Part shown: in pieces, positions 6,995-15,236 of the stretch
Layout of the letters: each line of letters starts with the position of its first letter
Position numbering within the stretch: the stretch's first letter is position 1
Assembly: GCA_023411775.1 (NCBI GenBank)
Contig: JAEYOL010000009.1
Span: 1-22,446 of the forward strand
DNA from: Bacteroidota bacterium
Lineage (GTDB): Bacteria > Bacteroidota > Bacteroidia > Chitinophagales > Chitinophagaceae
Length of the DNA: 22,446 nucleotides
Direction of reading: 5' to 3'
Position numbers and translations under genes: made by a program
The notes under the pieces: generated by a model
What the model was told of the DNA's origin: nothing
What the model saw: the letters and a program-made list of their open reading frames with translations, nothing else
The model's database searches: none

Positions 6995-7360
6995 ATGTCC
7001 AGCCGGTTCACCATTTCGCTCAACAACCTGCGTTTCCGCGCTTACCATGGTTTATATCCTGCGGAGAGGCAAAAGGGGAATGATTTTGTAGTGAATATGG
7101 AAGTCAGCTATACATCCAAACAGGCCATGATCACACAACTGGAAGATACCATCGATTATGCCGCCCTGTTTGAAATAATCAATGCAAACATGCAGGACCC
7201 TGTTGACCTGCTGGAAACGCTGGTGCAACGGATCGCGCAATCGGTTCACGAACGTTATAGTGATGTGAAACAGATAACCGTTTCAGTTGAAAAACTGAAT
7301 CCGCCAATTGACAAATTCACCGGTAGTGCGGCCGTGAGCTATTCTGCCGAGTTTCAATAA
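6995..7360 (+). CDS. folB: Dihydroneopterin aldolase
   Basis: FolB splits 7,8-dihydroneopterin into 6-hydroxymethyl-7,8-dihydropterin and glycolaldehyde in the folate pathway. The 121-residue protein shows the T-fold family pattern: ISLNNLRFRAYHGLYPAERQKGNDF with the conserved Glu24, TIDYAALFEII with the pterin-binding Asp-Tyr near 54-55, and VSVEKLNPPI with the catalytic Lys100. Length is normal. It lies 38 nt after trxB and 99 nt before the DUF3822 gene. The 5-formyl-THF cyclo-ligase further down the same cluster is also a folate enzyme, which gives a weak functional link. Confidence 0.95.
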   Translation: MSSRFTISLNNLRFRAYHGLYPAERQKGNDFVVNMEVSYTSKQAMITQLEDTIDYAALFEIINANMQDPVDLLETLVQRIAQSVHERYSDVKQITVSVEKLNPPIDKFTGSAAVSYSAEFQ

Positions 7361-7365
7361 GTAAA

Positions 7366-7385
7366 GCTTTTTACACGTAAAAAGC
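7366..7385. other. Perfect stem-loop after folB
   Basis: GCTTTTTA-CACG-TAAAAAGC is an eight-pair perfect hairpin starting 6 nt after the folB stop codon. There is no U tract after it on the plus strand, so it is at best a weak terminator or an mRNA end-protecting structure. Confidence 0.4.
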
Positions 7386-7424
7386 CCTGGGCCATTCAAA
7401 ATAGCCTGCAAAAATTACAATAAG

Positions 7425-7432
7425 TATTTTTG
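7425..7432 (+). promoter_or_regulatory. Promoter -7 box before the DUF3822 operon
   Basis: TATTTTTG followed by C is an exact TAnnTTTG match. Its last three bases are the TTG at 7430-7432 that an ORF search would choose as start codon. If this promoter is used, transcription starts at about 7436 and that TTG cannot be translated. A -33 TTTG is not evident. Confidence 0.5.
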
Positions 7433-7459
7433 CCTATCATTGCAACTAATAAAGTAATA

Positions 7460-8284
7460 GTGAAACAGGTTTACAATATTGCTTCCAGCAAGGAAGGGGA
7501 TACAGCACAACAGGTTTTATCGATCAGGATCGGCGAAAGACATTTCGGCTTTTCGGTTAGTTCGGTAAATGCGGGGGAATTGTTTACGCTGAACTGGTAC
7601 ACTGAAGTGGAAATGAATGCGGCAACGCTGAACGACATCTACTGGAAACATCCGGAACTCCGCGCCAGCTACCAGCATGTTTTTATCTGCTACGATTATC
7701 CACAAAGCGTGATGATACCGCTAAACCAGTACAAGCAGGATGACGCCCGGCTGATGTTACAAACTATGTTTGGCATCAGTGGCAAAGATGCGGTGGTAAA
7801 TGAACCGGTGTCTGGCTGGCAGATGTATAATGTGTTTGCGGTACCGAAAGATGTTTACGACTGGGTCAATGAACACTATCCTTCCTGTAATTACTGGCAT
7901 GCCTATACCATTGGTATAAAAAATGCGGTGGTCACCGATTTTGAAGGTTCGCTGGCAGCAGATTTTCGTACCGACGATTTTTCGCTGGTAGCAACAAGGG
8001 GTAGTAAATTACTGCTCACACAAACCTTTCCTTACACTACGCCGGCTGATTTTATCTATTATTTACTGGATGCATGCCGGCAGTTTTCATTTTCCCAGGA
8101 AACAGTACGCGTTTACCTGTCGGGACTGATCGACAAGGAATCGAGTTTGTATAAGGAACTCTACCAGTACTTTCTTCATATCCGCTTCCGGGAACCCGAA
8201 TGGAAGGTGTCGGGTCTTGGAGAACAACAGTACCCGTCCCATTTTTTTACATCCCTTAATGACCTCGCGAAATGCGCATCATAG
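7460..8284 (+). CDS. DUF3822 family protein
   Basis: This protein belongs to the Bacteroidota-restricted DUF3822 family, recognised by QQVLSIRIGERHFGFSVSS near the N-terminus, the middle WYTEVEMNAATLNDIYWKHPELR, and the later FPYTTPADFIYYLLDACRQFSF. The family is thought to have an actin/hexokinase-like (ASKHA) fold and no known activity. It commonly sits beside rsmD, as here, where the two genes overlap by 13 nt. I place the start at GTG 7460 (274 residues) because the upstream in-frame TTG at 7430 lies inside a promoter box. There is no in-frame ATG, and ATC or ATT codons at 7436 and 7439 are the only other options near the likely transcription start. The coding call is firm, the start is not. 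Confidence 0.82.
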   Translation: MKQVYNIASSKEGDTAQQVLSIRIGERHFGFSVSSVNAGELFTLNWYTEVEMNAATLNDIYWKHPELRASYQHVFICYDYPQSVMIPLNQYKQDDARLMLQTMFGISGKDAVVNEPVSGWQMYNVFAVPKDVYDWVNEHYPSCNYWHAYTIGIKNAVVTDFEGSLAADFRTDDFSLVATRGSKLLLTQTFPYTTPADFIYYLLDACRQFSFSQETVRVYLSGLIDKESSLYKELYQYFLHIRFREPEWKVSGLGEQQYPSHFFTSLNDLAKCAS

Positions 8285-8844
8285 GTGGTGAACATGGCGG
8301 CAGGAAATTCAATCCGCCTTCGAAAATGCCATATACCCGGCCCACCACCGACATAGCCAAAGAGGGTTTGTTTAACATGATCCAGCATAAGCTGGATATC
8401 GAAGAGTTAAAAACCCTTGACCTGTTTGGCGGCACGGGCAGTATTAGTTATGAACTCGCCTCGCGTGGTGCAAAGGATCTTACCATCGTCGAGAAAGATG
8501 CGGCCATGTACGCGTTTATAAAAAAGACCAGCCAGGAACTTCGAATAGAGAATTTGAAAGTGGTAAGGATGGATGTGTTTAAATTTATTGGTCAATGCCC
8601 GGAAAAATTCGATTTTATCTTTGCCGGTCCACCTTATGCGCTGGCCACGATTGATCGTTTACCTGAGTTGGTATTTGAAAAACAGTTGCTCATGCCAGGT
8701 GGCTGGTTTGTGCTCGAGCATACGCCACGCAACAATTACAAGAATTTTCCTTTTTATAAATCGGAGCGTAACTACGGGACCACAATTTTTTCCATTTTTA
8801 TATATCCCCATGAAGAAAACGGAACTAAGGAAGATCTACCGTGA
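8272..8844 (+). CDS. rsmD: 16S rRNA (guanine(966)-N(2))-methyltransferase
   Basis: RsmD uses SAM to methylate N2 of G966 in 16S rRNA on an assembling 30S subunit. The 190-residue protein has the family start MRIIGGEHGGRKFNPP, then TRPTTDIAKEGLFNMI (residues 22-37), the SAM-binding LDLFGGTGSISYELASRGA (49-67), VEKD for the ribose hydroxyls, and FDFIFAGPPYAL. The last of these carries G119-P-P-Y122 where most N2-guanine methyltransferases have N/D-P-P-Y/F, so the catalytic first residue is changed. It overlaps DUF3822 by 13 nt and the cyclo-ligase gene by 35 nt, which suggests coupled translation. Assignment is secure by motif order; normal activity is less certain because of the Gly. Confidence 0.93.
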   Translation: MRIIGGEHGGRKFNPPSKMPYTRPTTDIAKEGLFNMIQHKLDIEELKTLDLFGGTGSISYELASRGAKDLTIVEKDAAMYAFIKKTSQELRIENLKVVRMDVFKFIGQCPEKFDFIFAGPPYALATIDRLPELVFEKQLLMPGGWFVLEHTPRNNYKNFPFYKSERNYGTTIFSIFIYPHEENGTKEDLP

Positions 8845-9379
8845 GAAGCGGATGGCGCTTTCAGAGAAAGAAAGGATAAAGCTGGATGATCTACTACTCA
8901 TCCAGTTTCAGTCTGCTGACATTCCGTTTATCGACGCGCTGATGACCTACTGGCCCATCGAGGAAAACAATGAGCCCAACACACATTTATTTACTGAGTT
9001 TTTAAAGTTTAGGAACCCGGAATTAAAGACCTGCTATCCGGTATCCGATTTTGCCACCGGTATCATGAGGGCGGCAGCAACGGATATAGATACCCCATTT
9101 ACCAAAACGGAGTTGAATATCTACGAACCGCAGAGCACGGATTTTGTTCCGGCTTCCGATATCGACCTGGTATTTGTACCATTACTGGCATTTGACAAAA
9201 AAGGATATCGTATTGGATATGGAAAAGGCTTCTATGATAAATGGCTGGAAGGCTGTCGCGGGGATTGTATCAAGGTAGGATTCAGTTATTTTGAACCGGT
9301 AGAGCATATCGAAGGACTCCATGAATTTGACCTACCTTTAGACCTTTGTATCACACCGCAAAACGTGTATGTCTTCTAA
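8810..9379 (+). CDS. 5-formyltetrahydrofolate cyclo-ligase
   Basis: This enzyme (MTHFS, YgfA/Fau type) converts 5-formyl-THF to 5,10-methenyl-THF using ATP in the cytoplasm. From the ATG at 8810 the protein has 189 residues, the normal size. It begins MKKTELRKIYREKRMALSEKE, like family members with their conserved basic LRK..R start. The ATP/folate signature is GYRIGYGKGFYDKW at 132-145, preceded by DLVFVPLLAFDKK. The same frame stays open upstream to 8573 within rsmD, but that extension has no resemblance to the family and would overlap rsmD by 270 nt, so I reject it. With the chosen start, the gene overlaps rsmD by 35 nt and lpxK by 11 nt. Confidence 0.92.
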   Translation: MKKTELRKIYREKRMALSEKERIKLDDLLLIQFQSADIPFIDALMTYWPIEENNEPNTHLFTEFLKFRNPELKTCYPVSDFATGIMRAAATDIDTPFTKTELNIYEPQSTDFVPASDIDLVFVPLLAFDKKGYRIGYGKGFYDKWLEGCRGDCIKVGFSYFEPVEHIEGLHEFDLPLDLCITPQNVYVF

Positions 9380-10448
9380 TTTCTTTCTCAAGTCTTTCCG
9401 GATTCTTTTACTTCCTTTTGCCCTGCTGTACTGGCTGGCGGTAGCGATCCGCAACTGGCTTTACAATAAGAACATACTCCAAAGCACTTCATTTGGTCTG
9501 CCATTGATCTGCGTTGGAAATCTTTCGGTAGGGGGCACCGGCAAGTCACCAATGGTGGAATACCTGGTCGAATTGCTGAAGGGCCAATTCAAAGTGGCTA
9601 CCTTAAGCAGGGGCTATAAAAGGCGTACCCGGGGATATGCGCTCGCCGATGAAAACTCCACAGCCCTTGAGATCGGCGATGAACCAATGCAGTTTCACAG
9701 CAAATTTCCCGGTATAGCTGTAGCGGTGGGTGAGGAACGACTGATCGCGATACCACAGCTCCTGCACGACCGGCCCGAAACGGAAGTGATCATACTGGAT
9801 GATGCATTTCAGCACCGCGCTGTAAAAGCTGGTATGAATATCTTGCTGACTGATTATAGCAATCTTTTTACCCGCGATTTTTATTTGCCGACAGGTGATC
9901 TGCGCGACCTGAAATCGGAATACAAGCGGGCGGAAGTGATCGTGGTGACCAAATGTCCTTCGGATCTTTCTATCATGGAGAAAGAAAAAATCATTAGCGA
10001 AATTGATCCAGTCGATAAGCAGTCGATCTTTTTTACATCGGTGGAGTATGGCCAGCCCTATCATATTTTGAGTGGAAATAAACTGCCTGTAACCGACGAC
10101 AAGGAAATACTGCTCGTAACCGGTATTGCCAATCCCAGGTCATTGATGTCGATGCTGGAAGACTCCAGCAAGACTTACTATATGCTCCAATATCCTGATC
10201 ATCGCATTTTCACCATAGACGATCTCAAGGAAATAAAAAAGAGGTTTGCAGCCATCGAATCGGTTGATAAAATTATTCTTACAACTGAGAAAGATGCAGT
10301 ACGTTTAGTAAAATTCAATACAGAAATCGCTGACTGGCCTTTGTATGTCATTCCTGTCCGGCATCATTTTTTGTATGAAGAGGGTGGAAGATTCGACCAG
10401 TTGGTCACCGGTTTTATCCACCAATTTGGTCCGGCACAGAAAAACTAG
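9369..10448 (+). CDS. lpxK: Tetraacyldisaccharide 4'-kinase
   Basis: LpxK phosphorylates the 4' position of the tetraacyldisaccharide 1-phosphate to give lipid IVA, on the inner face of the inner membrane. The 359-residue protein has an N-terminal membrane helix (residues 9-29, RILLLPFALLYWLAVAIRNW). The Walker A loop is GNLSVGGTGKS at 50-60. It then has LSRGYKRRTRG (79-89), GDEP (103-106) and the DDAFQHR motif (144-150) with the catalytic aspartate-histidine region. Its presence indicates an outer membrane with lipid A. It starts inside the last codons of the cyclo-ligase gene and ends 3 nt before rnr, firmly inside the operon. Confidence 0.96.
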   Translation: MSSNFFLKSFRILLLPFALLYWLAVAIRNWLYNKNILQSTSFGLPLICVGNLSVGGTGKSPMVEYLVELLKGQFKVATLSRGYKRRTRGYALADENSTALEIGDEPMQFHSKFPGIAVAVGEERLIAIPQLLHDRPETEVIILDDAFQHRAVKAGMNILLTDYSNLFTRDFYLPTGDLRDLKSEYKRAEVIVVTKCPSDLSIMEKEKIISEIDPVDKQSIFFTSVEYGQPYHILSGNKLPVTDDKEILLVTGIANPRSLMSMLEDSSKTYYMLQYPDHRIFTIDDLKEIKKRFAAIESVDKIILTTEKDAVRLVKFNTEIADWPLYVIPVRHHFLYEEGGRFDQLVTGFIHQFGPAQKN

Positions 10449-10451
10449 AGT

Positions 10452-12473
10452 ATGGGTAAAAAAAACACTTCGAAGAAAAAGCAGAAATATAGTGCAGCAG
10501 ACAACGGTAAGACTGTAAAAGGGAAGCTGGATATTACCCGTTCGGGAATGGGCTTTGTGATCGTGCCTGAACAGGAAACGGATGTATTGATCCGCCCTTC
10601 AGATTTTAATACTGCGATGCACGGCGACCTGGTGAGGGTAAAGATCAAAAACGGCTTCGGTCGGCGTATGCAGGGCGAGATCGTCGAAATACTCGAAAGA
10701 AAGCAAACTGAGTTTATTGGCAGGCTTCAATTGAATAAGGATTTTGCCTTCTTTGTCATGGATTCCAGCAAGCCTATGCCGGATATTTATATTCCCCTGC
10801 AAAGTATCAATGGCGCTAAGGATAATGACCGCGTAGTAGCCAGGCTGGTTCGTTGGGAAAAAGGTGATAAGCGTCCCGTTGGCGAGGTAGTGAGTGTGCT
10901 GGATGCTGAGAATTCCAATGATGCGGCTATGAAAGAAATACTGCTGGAAAATGGCTTCCCGCTTGAATTCCCCGACGATGCTATTGAAGTTGCCGCCCGC
11001 ATACCGGAAACGATAACGGATCACGATATAAAGGACAGGAGAGATGTCAGGGATGTTCTCACATTTACGATTGATCCTGTAGACGCAAAAGATTTTGACG
11101 ATGCCATTTCTGTTAGAAAAATTAAAGAAGGTCTTTACGAGATCGGGGTACATATAGCCGATGTCAGTCATTATGTAGAACCCGATAATCCGCTTGATAA
11201 AGCTGCATACCAGAAAGCCACTTCAGTTTACCTGCCCGACAGGGTGAACCCCATGCTGCCCGAACATATTTCCAATGTACTCTGTTCCCTGCGTCCCAAT
11301 GAGGACAAACTCACGTTCTCTGCCATTTTTGAGATCAATACAAAAGCGGAAGTAAAACAATACTGGCTGGGGAGAACAATCATGCACTCCAATAGGCGGT
11401 TTACATACGAGGAGGCACAGGATATTATCGAAACAAAAGCAGGTGACCACGCAGAAGAGATATTATTGCTTAACGAGCTTGCCCAGAAAATGCGCAAACG
11501 CCGGTTCAACAAAGGGGCTATTAATTTTTCGTCACAGGAGGTGCGGTTCAGGCTCGATGAGAAAGGCGATCCGATTGGTATTGTGATAAAGGAAAGCAAA
11601 GAGTCGCACCAGCTAATTGAAGAATTCATGCTGCTGGCAAACCGCTATGTGGCGGAACATATTTCAAAAATCAAAGTAAAGGGAAAGCCTTTGCCTTTTC
11701 CATACCGGATACACGATACACCGGATGAAGAGAAATTGTTACCGTTTATTGCTTTTGCCAATAAGTTTGGACATAAGTTCGATGCGTCCTCACCCGAAGC
11801 CATTGCAGCTTCTTTTAACCAACTGTTGAGTGATGTACATGGCCGGCCCGAACAACATGTACTGGAACAACTGGGCATCAGGACCATGGCCAAAGCCAGG
11901 TACACGAGTGAAAATGTCGGCCACTATGGTTTGGGATTTGAGCATTATTGTCATTTCACCTCCCCGATACGCCGCTATCCCGATGTGATGGTACACCGGA
12001 TATTGCAGGAAGTGCTGAATAAAGAATTTATTGTTGATAAGAAGCTTGAGGAAAAATGTAAGCACTGCAGCGACCGGGAAAGAGCTGCCATGGAAGCCGA
12101 ACGATCAGCCAATAAATACAAACAGGTACAATACATGCGGAACTACCTGGGTGAGGATTTTGATGGTGTGATCAGTGGTGTAGCCAGCTTTGGATTCTGG
12201 GTAGAAACAGTTGAACACAAATGCGAGGGCCTGGTAAGTGTGAACAGCCTGTTGGAATATGATGAGTTTCGTCATATCGAATCCGACTACGCACTGGTAG
12301 GTATGAGGAGCGGAAAGAAATTTCGTATGGGTGATAAAGTAAGGATCAAAGTGGCGGGCGCCAACCTTGCTAAACGCCAGCTTGATTACGAATGGGTTCT
12401 TGGTACCGATAGCCAGGCCGACGAACAGGATATAGCGTTTGCAAAAAAGGGTAAAAGAAAAAGAAAACGGTAA
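10452..12473 (+). CDS. rnr: Ribonuclease R
   Basis: RNase R is a processive 3'-to-5' exoribonuclease that degrades structured RNA and takes part in rRNA and mRNA quality control. The 673-residue protein has a cold-shock-like domain (about residues 22-80, KLDITRSGMGFVIVPEQ) and a second OB domain to about 160. Then comes the RNB catalytic domain with DPVDAKDFDDAISV at 208-221, whose four aspartates bind Mg2+. The RNB signature HYGLGFEHYCHFTSPIRRYPDVMVHR lies further on, followed by an S1 domain (about 570-655, GVISGVASFGFWVETVEHKCEGLVSV) and a basic tail KKGKRKRKR. It lacks the long N-terminal helix-turn-helix of the E. coli enzyme, which explains the shorter length. Only 3 nt separate it from lpxK. 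Confidence 0.96.
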   Translation: MGKKNTSKKKQKYSAADNGKTVKGKLDITRSGMGFVIVPEQETDVLIRPSDFNTAMHGDLVRVKIKNGFGRRMQGEIVEILERKQTEFIGRLQLNKDFAFFVMDSSKPMPDIYIPLQSINGAKDNDRVVARLVRWEKGDKRPVGEVVSVLDAENSNDAAMKEILLENGFPLEFPDDAIEVAARIPETITDHDIKDRRDVRDVLTFTIDPVDAKDFDDAISVRKIKEGLYEIGVHIADVSHYVEPDNPLDKAAYQKATSVYLPDRVNPMLPEHISNVLCSLRPNEDKLTFSAIFEINTKAEVKQYWLGRTIMHSNRRFTYEEAQDIIETKAGDHAEEILLLNELAQKMRKRRFNKGAINFSSQEVRFRLDEKGDPIGIVIKESKESHQLIEEFMLLANRYVAEHISKIKVKGKPLPFPYRIHDTPDEEKLLPFIAFANKFGHKFDASSPEAIAASFNQLLSDVHGRPEQHVLEQLGIRTMAKARYTSENVGHYGLGFEHYCHFTSPIRRYPDVMVHRILQEVLNKEFIVDKKLEEKCKHCSDRERAAMEAERSANKYKQVQYMRNYLGEDFDGVISGVASFGFWVETVEHKCEGLVSVNSLLEYDEFRHIESDYALVGMRSGKKFRMGDKVRIKVAGANLAKRQLDYEWVLGTDSQADEQDIAFAKKGKRKRKR

Positions 12474-12482
12474 TCAAAGACT

Positions 12483-12490
12483 TATTTTTG
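12483..12490 (+). promoter_or_regulatory. Possible -7 box touching the polyprenyl synthase start
   Basis: TATTTTTG, an exact TAnnTTTG match, ends 3 nt before the ATG at 12494. If active it would make a leaderless or nearly leaderless mRNA. No -33 box is visible in the A-rich rnr 3' end, so it could be a chance match inside the operon. Confidence 0.35.
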
Positions 12491-12493
12491 AGC

Positions 12494-13459
12494 ATGCATT
12501 CATTTGAGCAGTTGTCACAACAATTTGCAGGATATTTCAATCAACCACATTTCCCGGCCGAACCGGCAACGCTTTACGAAGCCTGTGATTATTTTTTGAA
12601 AATGGGCGGTAAACGTATACGCCCTGTGCTGTGCCTGATGGGCAATGAATTGTTTGACGAGATCAAGCCAGATGCCTGGGAGGTGGCTACCGCAATCGAG
12701 TTATTCCACAATTTTACCCTTATCCACGATGACATGATGGACAAGGCGCCACTGCGAAGGGGAAGGGAAACGATCCATAAAAAATTCGGCGATAGTACCG
12801 CCATATTAGCGGGAGATGTGATGCAGGTTGCGGCTTACGAATACCTTAATAAAATTCATACTTCTTTCCTGCACCAAATACTTGGTCTGTTCAATAAAAC
12901 AGCCCGGCAGGTTTGTGAAGGGCAGCAGTATGATATGGATTTTGAAAAAAAGGAGACAGTAGGGCATGACGAGTATTTGCGGATGATCGAACTGAAAACT
13001 TCGGTGTTGCTCGCCGCAGGTTTGAAAATGGGCGCTATTCTCGGCGGGGCCGGGGAAAGGAACCAGAACCTGATCTATGAGTTTGGGCGCAAACTCGGCC
13101 TGGCATTCCAGGTGCAGGACGATTACCTCGACGCCTTTGGTGATCCGGATAAATTTGGTAAGCAGGTGGGCGGCGATATCATGGCGAATAAAAAAACATT
13201 TTTGTTGATCCATGCCTGGGAAACCGCGAATGATACACAGAAAAAGGAACTGCGGGATCTTTTGCAAAACAATGCAGGCGATAAAGTGGAGAAAGTGCTG
13301 AATCTTTTCCGGGATTGCGGCATCGATGACTGGGCCCTGCAATTAAAAAACAGTTTTCTGGACCAGGCCTTTCAACACCTGGAAGATATCGCGGTGTTAT
13401 CGGTTCGCAAGGAGCCACTAAAGCAGCTGGCCCTTTTTCTTGTACAACGGGAGCATTGA
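12494..13459 (+). CDS. Polyprenyl (all-trans) diphosphate synthase
   Basis: The protein condenses isopentenyl diphosphate onto an allylic primer. It has 321 residues from the ATG at 12494; an in-frame TTG at 12488 would add two residues but lies inside a promoter-like box. Motifs: GKRIRP at 39-44, the first aspartate-rich motif DDMMD at 79-83, RRGRETIHKKFG after it, GQQYDMDFEKK, and the second aspartate-rich motif DDYLD at 209-213 followed by GD..KFGKQVGGDIMANKKTFL. The residue five before DDMMD is Phe and there is no two-residue insert in the motif. In the known classes this pattern fits a short-chain product, around C15-C20. It could serve menaquinone, carotenoid or undecaprenyl pathways; product length is inference. 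It is the last gene of the cluster, 20 nt after rnr. Confidence 0.9.
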   Translation: MHSFEQLSQQFAGYFNQPHFPAEPATLYEACDYFLKMGGKRIRPVLCLMGNELFDEIKPDAWEVATAIELFHNFTLIHDDMMDKAPLRRGRETIHKKFGDSTAILAGDVMQVAAYEYLNKIHTSFLHQILGLFNKTARQVCEGQQYDMDFEKKETVGHDEYLRMIELKTSVLLAAGLKMGAILGGAGERNQNLIYEFGRKLGLAFQVQDDYLDAFGDPDKFGKQVGGDIMANKKTFLLIHAWETANDTQKKELRDLLQNNAGDKVEKVLNLFRDCGIDDWALQLKNSFLDQAFQHLEDIAVLSVRKEPLKQLALFLVQREH

Positions 13460-13529
13460 TGACACGCTATAAATCATAGGCGCTTAAACCATATTTTTTC
13501 CTATTTTAAAGTCTTCAAACCAACTAACG

Positions 13530-15230
13530 ATGGCAAATTCCCTGTTTCGGAAAAAATCAATTGAATCTATTAAAGCGGATTACGACAAACGGCAGGGCGA
13601 AGGTGGTGGACTAAGAAAGGTGCTTGGTGTAAGAGACCTTACATTCCTGGGTATCGCCGCGGTGATCGGTGCTGGAATATTTTCAACAATTGGGAAAGCA
13701 GCTTATGATGGTGGCCCAGGGATCTCAGTATTGTTTATCATAACTGCGATCACATGTGGATTCTCCGCACTTTGCTATGCAGAGTTTGCCAGCAGGGTAC
13801 CTGTGGCGGGAAGCGCGTATACTTATTCCTACGTCACATTTGGTGAGGTCATCGCGTGGATCATCGGATGGGCGCTGATACTTGAATACGCAATCGGTAA
13901 CATCGTGGTAGCGATTTCCTGGAGCAGTTATTTTAATAACCTATTAGAGAACGTATTTAATATTCATCTGCCTGACTGGATGTTGGTGGATCCTCAGACG
14001 GCGTATAACGCGTTTTCAACGGCTACAACGGAGATGGCAGCGGGTACAGTCACGGATCCGAAACTGCTGGCCGATTATCAATTTGCTATCGAGGCGTATA
14101 ATAGTGCGCCAACGATCGGTGGCAGTCCCGTCTTTTTTAATTTACCTGCTTTCATTGTGGTGGGACTGATCACCTGGCTGGCTTATATCGGTATACAGGA
14201 GAGTAAGCAATCCGCAAATTTTATGGTAATATTTAAAGTTGCCGTTATCATATTCGTGATCATTGCAGGAGCTTTTTATGTTGATACTAATAACTGGCAG
14301 CCGTTTATGCCCAACCGGTTTGAAGGTGTGCTAAAAGGGGTATCGGCGGTCTTTTATGCCTATATCGGCTTTGATGCCATTTCCACAACTGCTGAAGAAT
14401 GTAAAAACCCGCAGCGTGATATGCCGCGTGGCATGATCTATTCTCTGGTGATCTGTACTGTGCTGTATATTCTGATTGCCCTGGTGCTGACGGGCATGGA
14501 AAGATCAACAGCATTCAGGGATGTGAATGATCCGTTGGCTTTTGTATTTGAGCAACGCGCTCCCTGGATTGAAAAGATCGTTTCTGTAAGTGCTGTGGTC
14601 GCTACTACATCGGTGTTGCTGGTGTTTCAGCTTGGGCAGCCAAGGATCTGGATGAGCATGAGCCGGGACGGTCTTTTACCAAAGATCTTTCAAAAAATTC
14701 ACCCGCGTTACCAGACTCCTTCTTTTGCAACCATACTTACCGGTGTCATTGTTGGAGCGGGAGCACTTTTGCTGCAGAGTGACCTGGTAACTGATCTGAC
14801 CAGTATCGGAACCTTGTTTGCATTTGTATTGGTTTCGGGAGGTGTGTTGTTGTTGCCACCCCGGCCAAAAGAAGCAGGCAAATTCCGTTTGCCTTATATC
14901 AACGGTAGATTCTTCATCCCGATTTTTTACCTGGTGTTTGTGTTCCTGTTCCGCAACAGGCTCATTGATGCCGTCACAAACCTGGCTAATGAAGGCTACC
15001 AGGAAATTTTGTTCCTTGTGTTTATCATTGTTGCAGCCATACTTACGGTATTGACGGTGCTACGTAATTATTCCCTGATACCTATTATGGGTGTATTATC
15101 TTGCCTGTACCTGATGATCGAAATTCCGGCGGTTAGCTGGTTGTGGTTTTTTGCCTGGATGGGATTGGGACTGGTGATCTATTTTCTTTATGGATATAGA
15201 AACAGCAGGCTGTCGCGTGGGTCGGAGTAA
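13530..15230 (+). CDS. APC superfamily amino acid permease (CAT-like)
   Basis: This 566-residue inner-membrane transporter of the amino acid-polyamine-organocation superfamily has at least 12 membrane segments. It has the first-helix motif LTFLGIAAVIGAGIF (GAGIF at 47-51), followed by GGPGISVLFIITAITCGFSALCYAEFASRVPVAGSAYTYSYVTFGE, a good match to the cationic amino acid transporter group. FYAYIGFDAISTTAEECKNPQRDMPRGMI is the conserved mid-protein signature. An outward loop of about 50 residues lies near 148-195. The substrate cannot be read reliably; CAT-like bacterial members carry various amino acids. It starts 70 nt after the polyprenyl synthase stop with no clear consensus promoter, and may be its own unit. 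Confidence 0.92.
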   Translation: MANSLFRKKSIESIKADYDKRQGEGGGLRKVLGVRDLTFLGIAAVIGAGIFSTIGKAAYDGGPGISVLFIITAITCGFSALCYAEFASRVPVAGSAYTYSYVTFGEVIAWIIGWALILEYAIGNIVVAISWSSYFNNLLENVFNIHLPDWMLVDPQTAYNAFSTATTEMAAGTVTDPKLLADYQFAIEAYNSAPTIGGSPVFFNLPAFIVVGLITWLAYIGIQESKQSANFMVIFKVAVIIFVIIAGAFYVDTNNWQPFMPNRFEGVLKGVSAVFYAYIGFDAISTTAEECKNPQRDMPRGMIYSLVICTVLYILIALVLTGMERSTAFRDVNDPLAFVFEQRAPWIEKIVSVSAVVATTSVLLVFQLGQPRIWMSMSRDGLLPKIFQKIHPRYQTPSFATILTGVIVGAGALLLQSDLVTDLTSIGTLFAFVLVSGGVLLLPPRPKEAGKFRLPYINGRFFIPIFYLVFVFLFRNRLIDAVTNLANEGYQEILFLVFIIVAAILTVLTVLRNYSLIPIMGVLSCLYLMIEIPAVSWLWFFAWMGLGLVIYFLYGYRNSRLSRGSE

Positions 15231-15236
15231 TGAAGA

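Noticed and set aside
7366..7385. Intrinsic terminator after folB
   Set aside because: The hairpin is perfect but no U tract follows on the plus strand. I kept it only as a stem-loop.
8573..8809. N-terminal extension of the cyclo-ligase frame inside rsmD
   Set aside because: The frame is open, but it encodes Cys/Arg-rich sequence unlike the family and overlaps rsmD almost fully. The family N-terminus starts at ATG 8810.
10599..11171. 190-residue minus-strand frame inside rnr
   Set aside because: It lies wholly opposite the conserved rnr coding sequence, has no family features and no promoter. It is a shadow frame.
12806..13342. 178-residue minus-strand frame inside the polyprenyl synthase gene
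   Set aside because: It is antisense to conserved motifs DDMMD and DDYLD and has no recognisable protein features.
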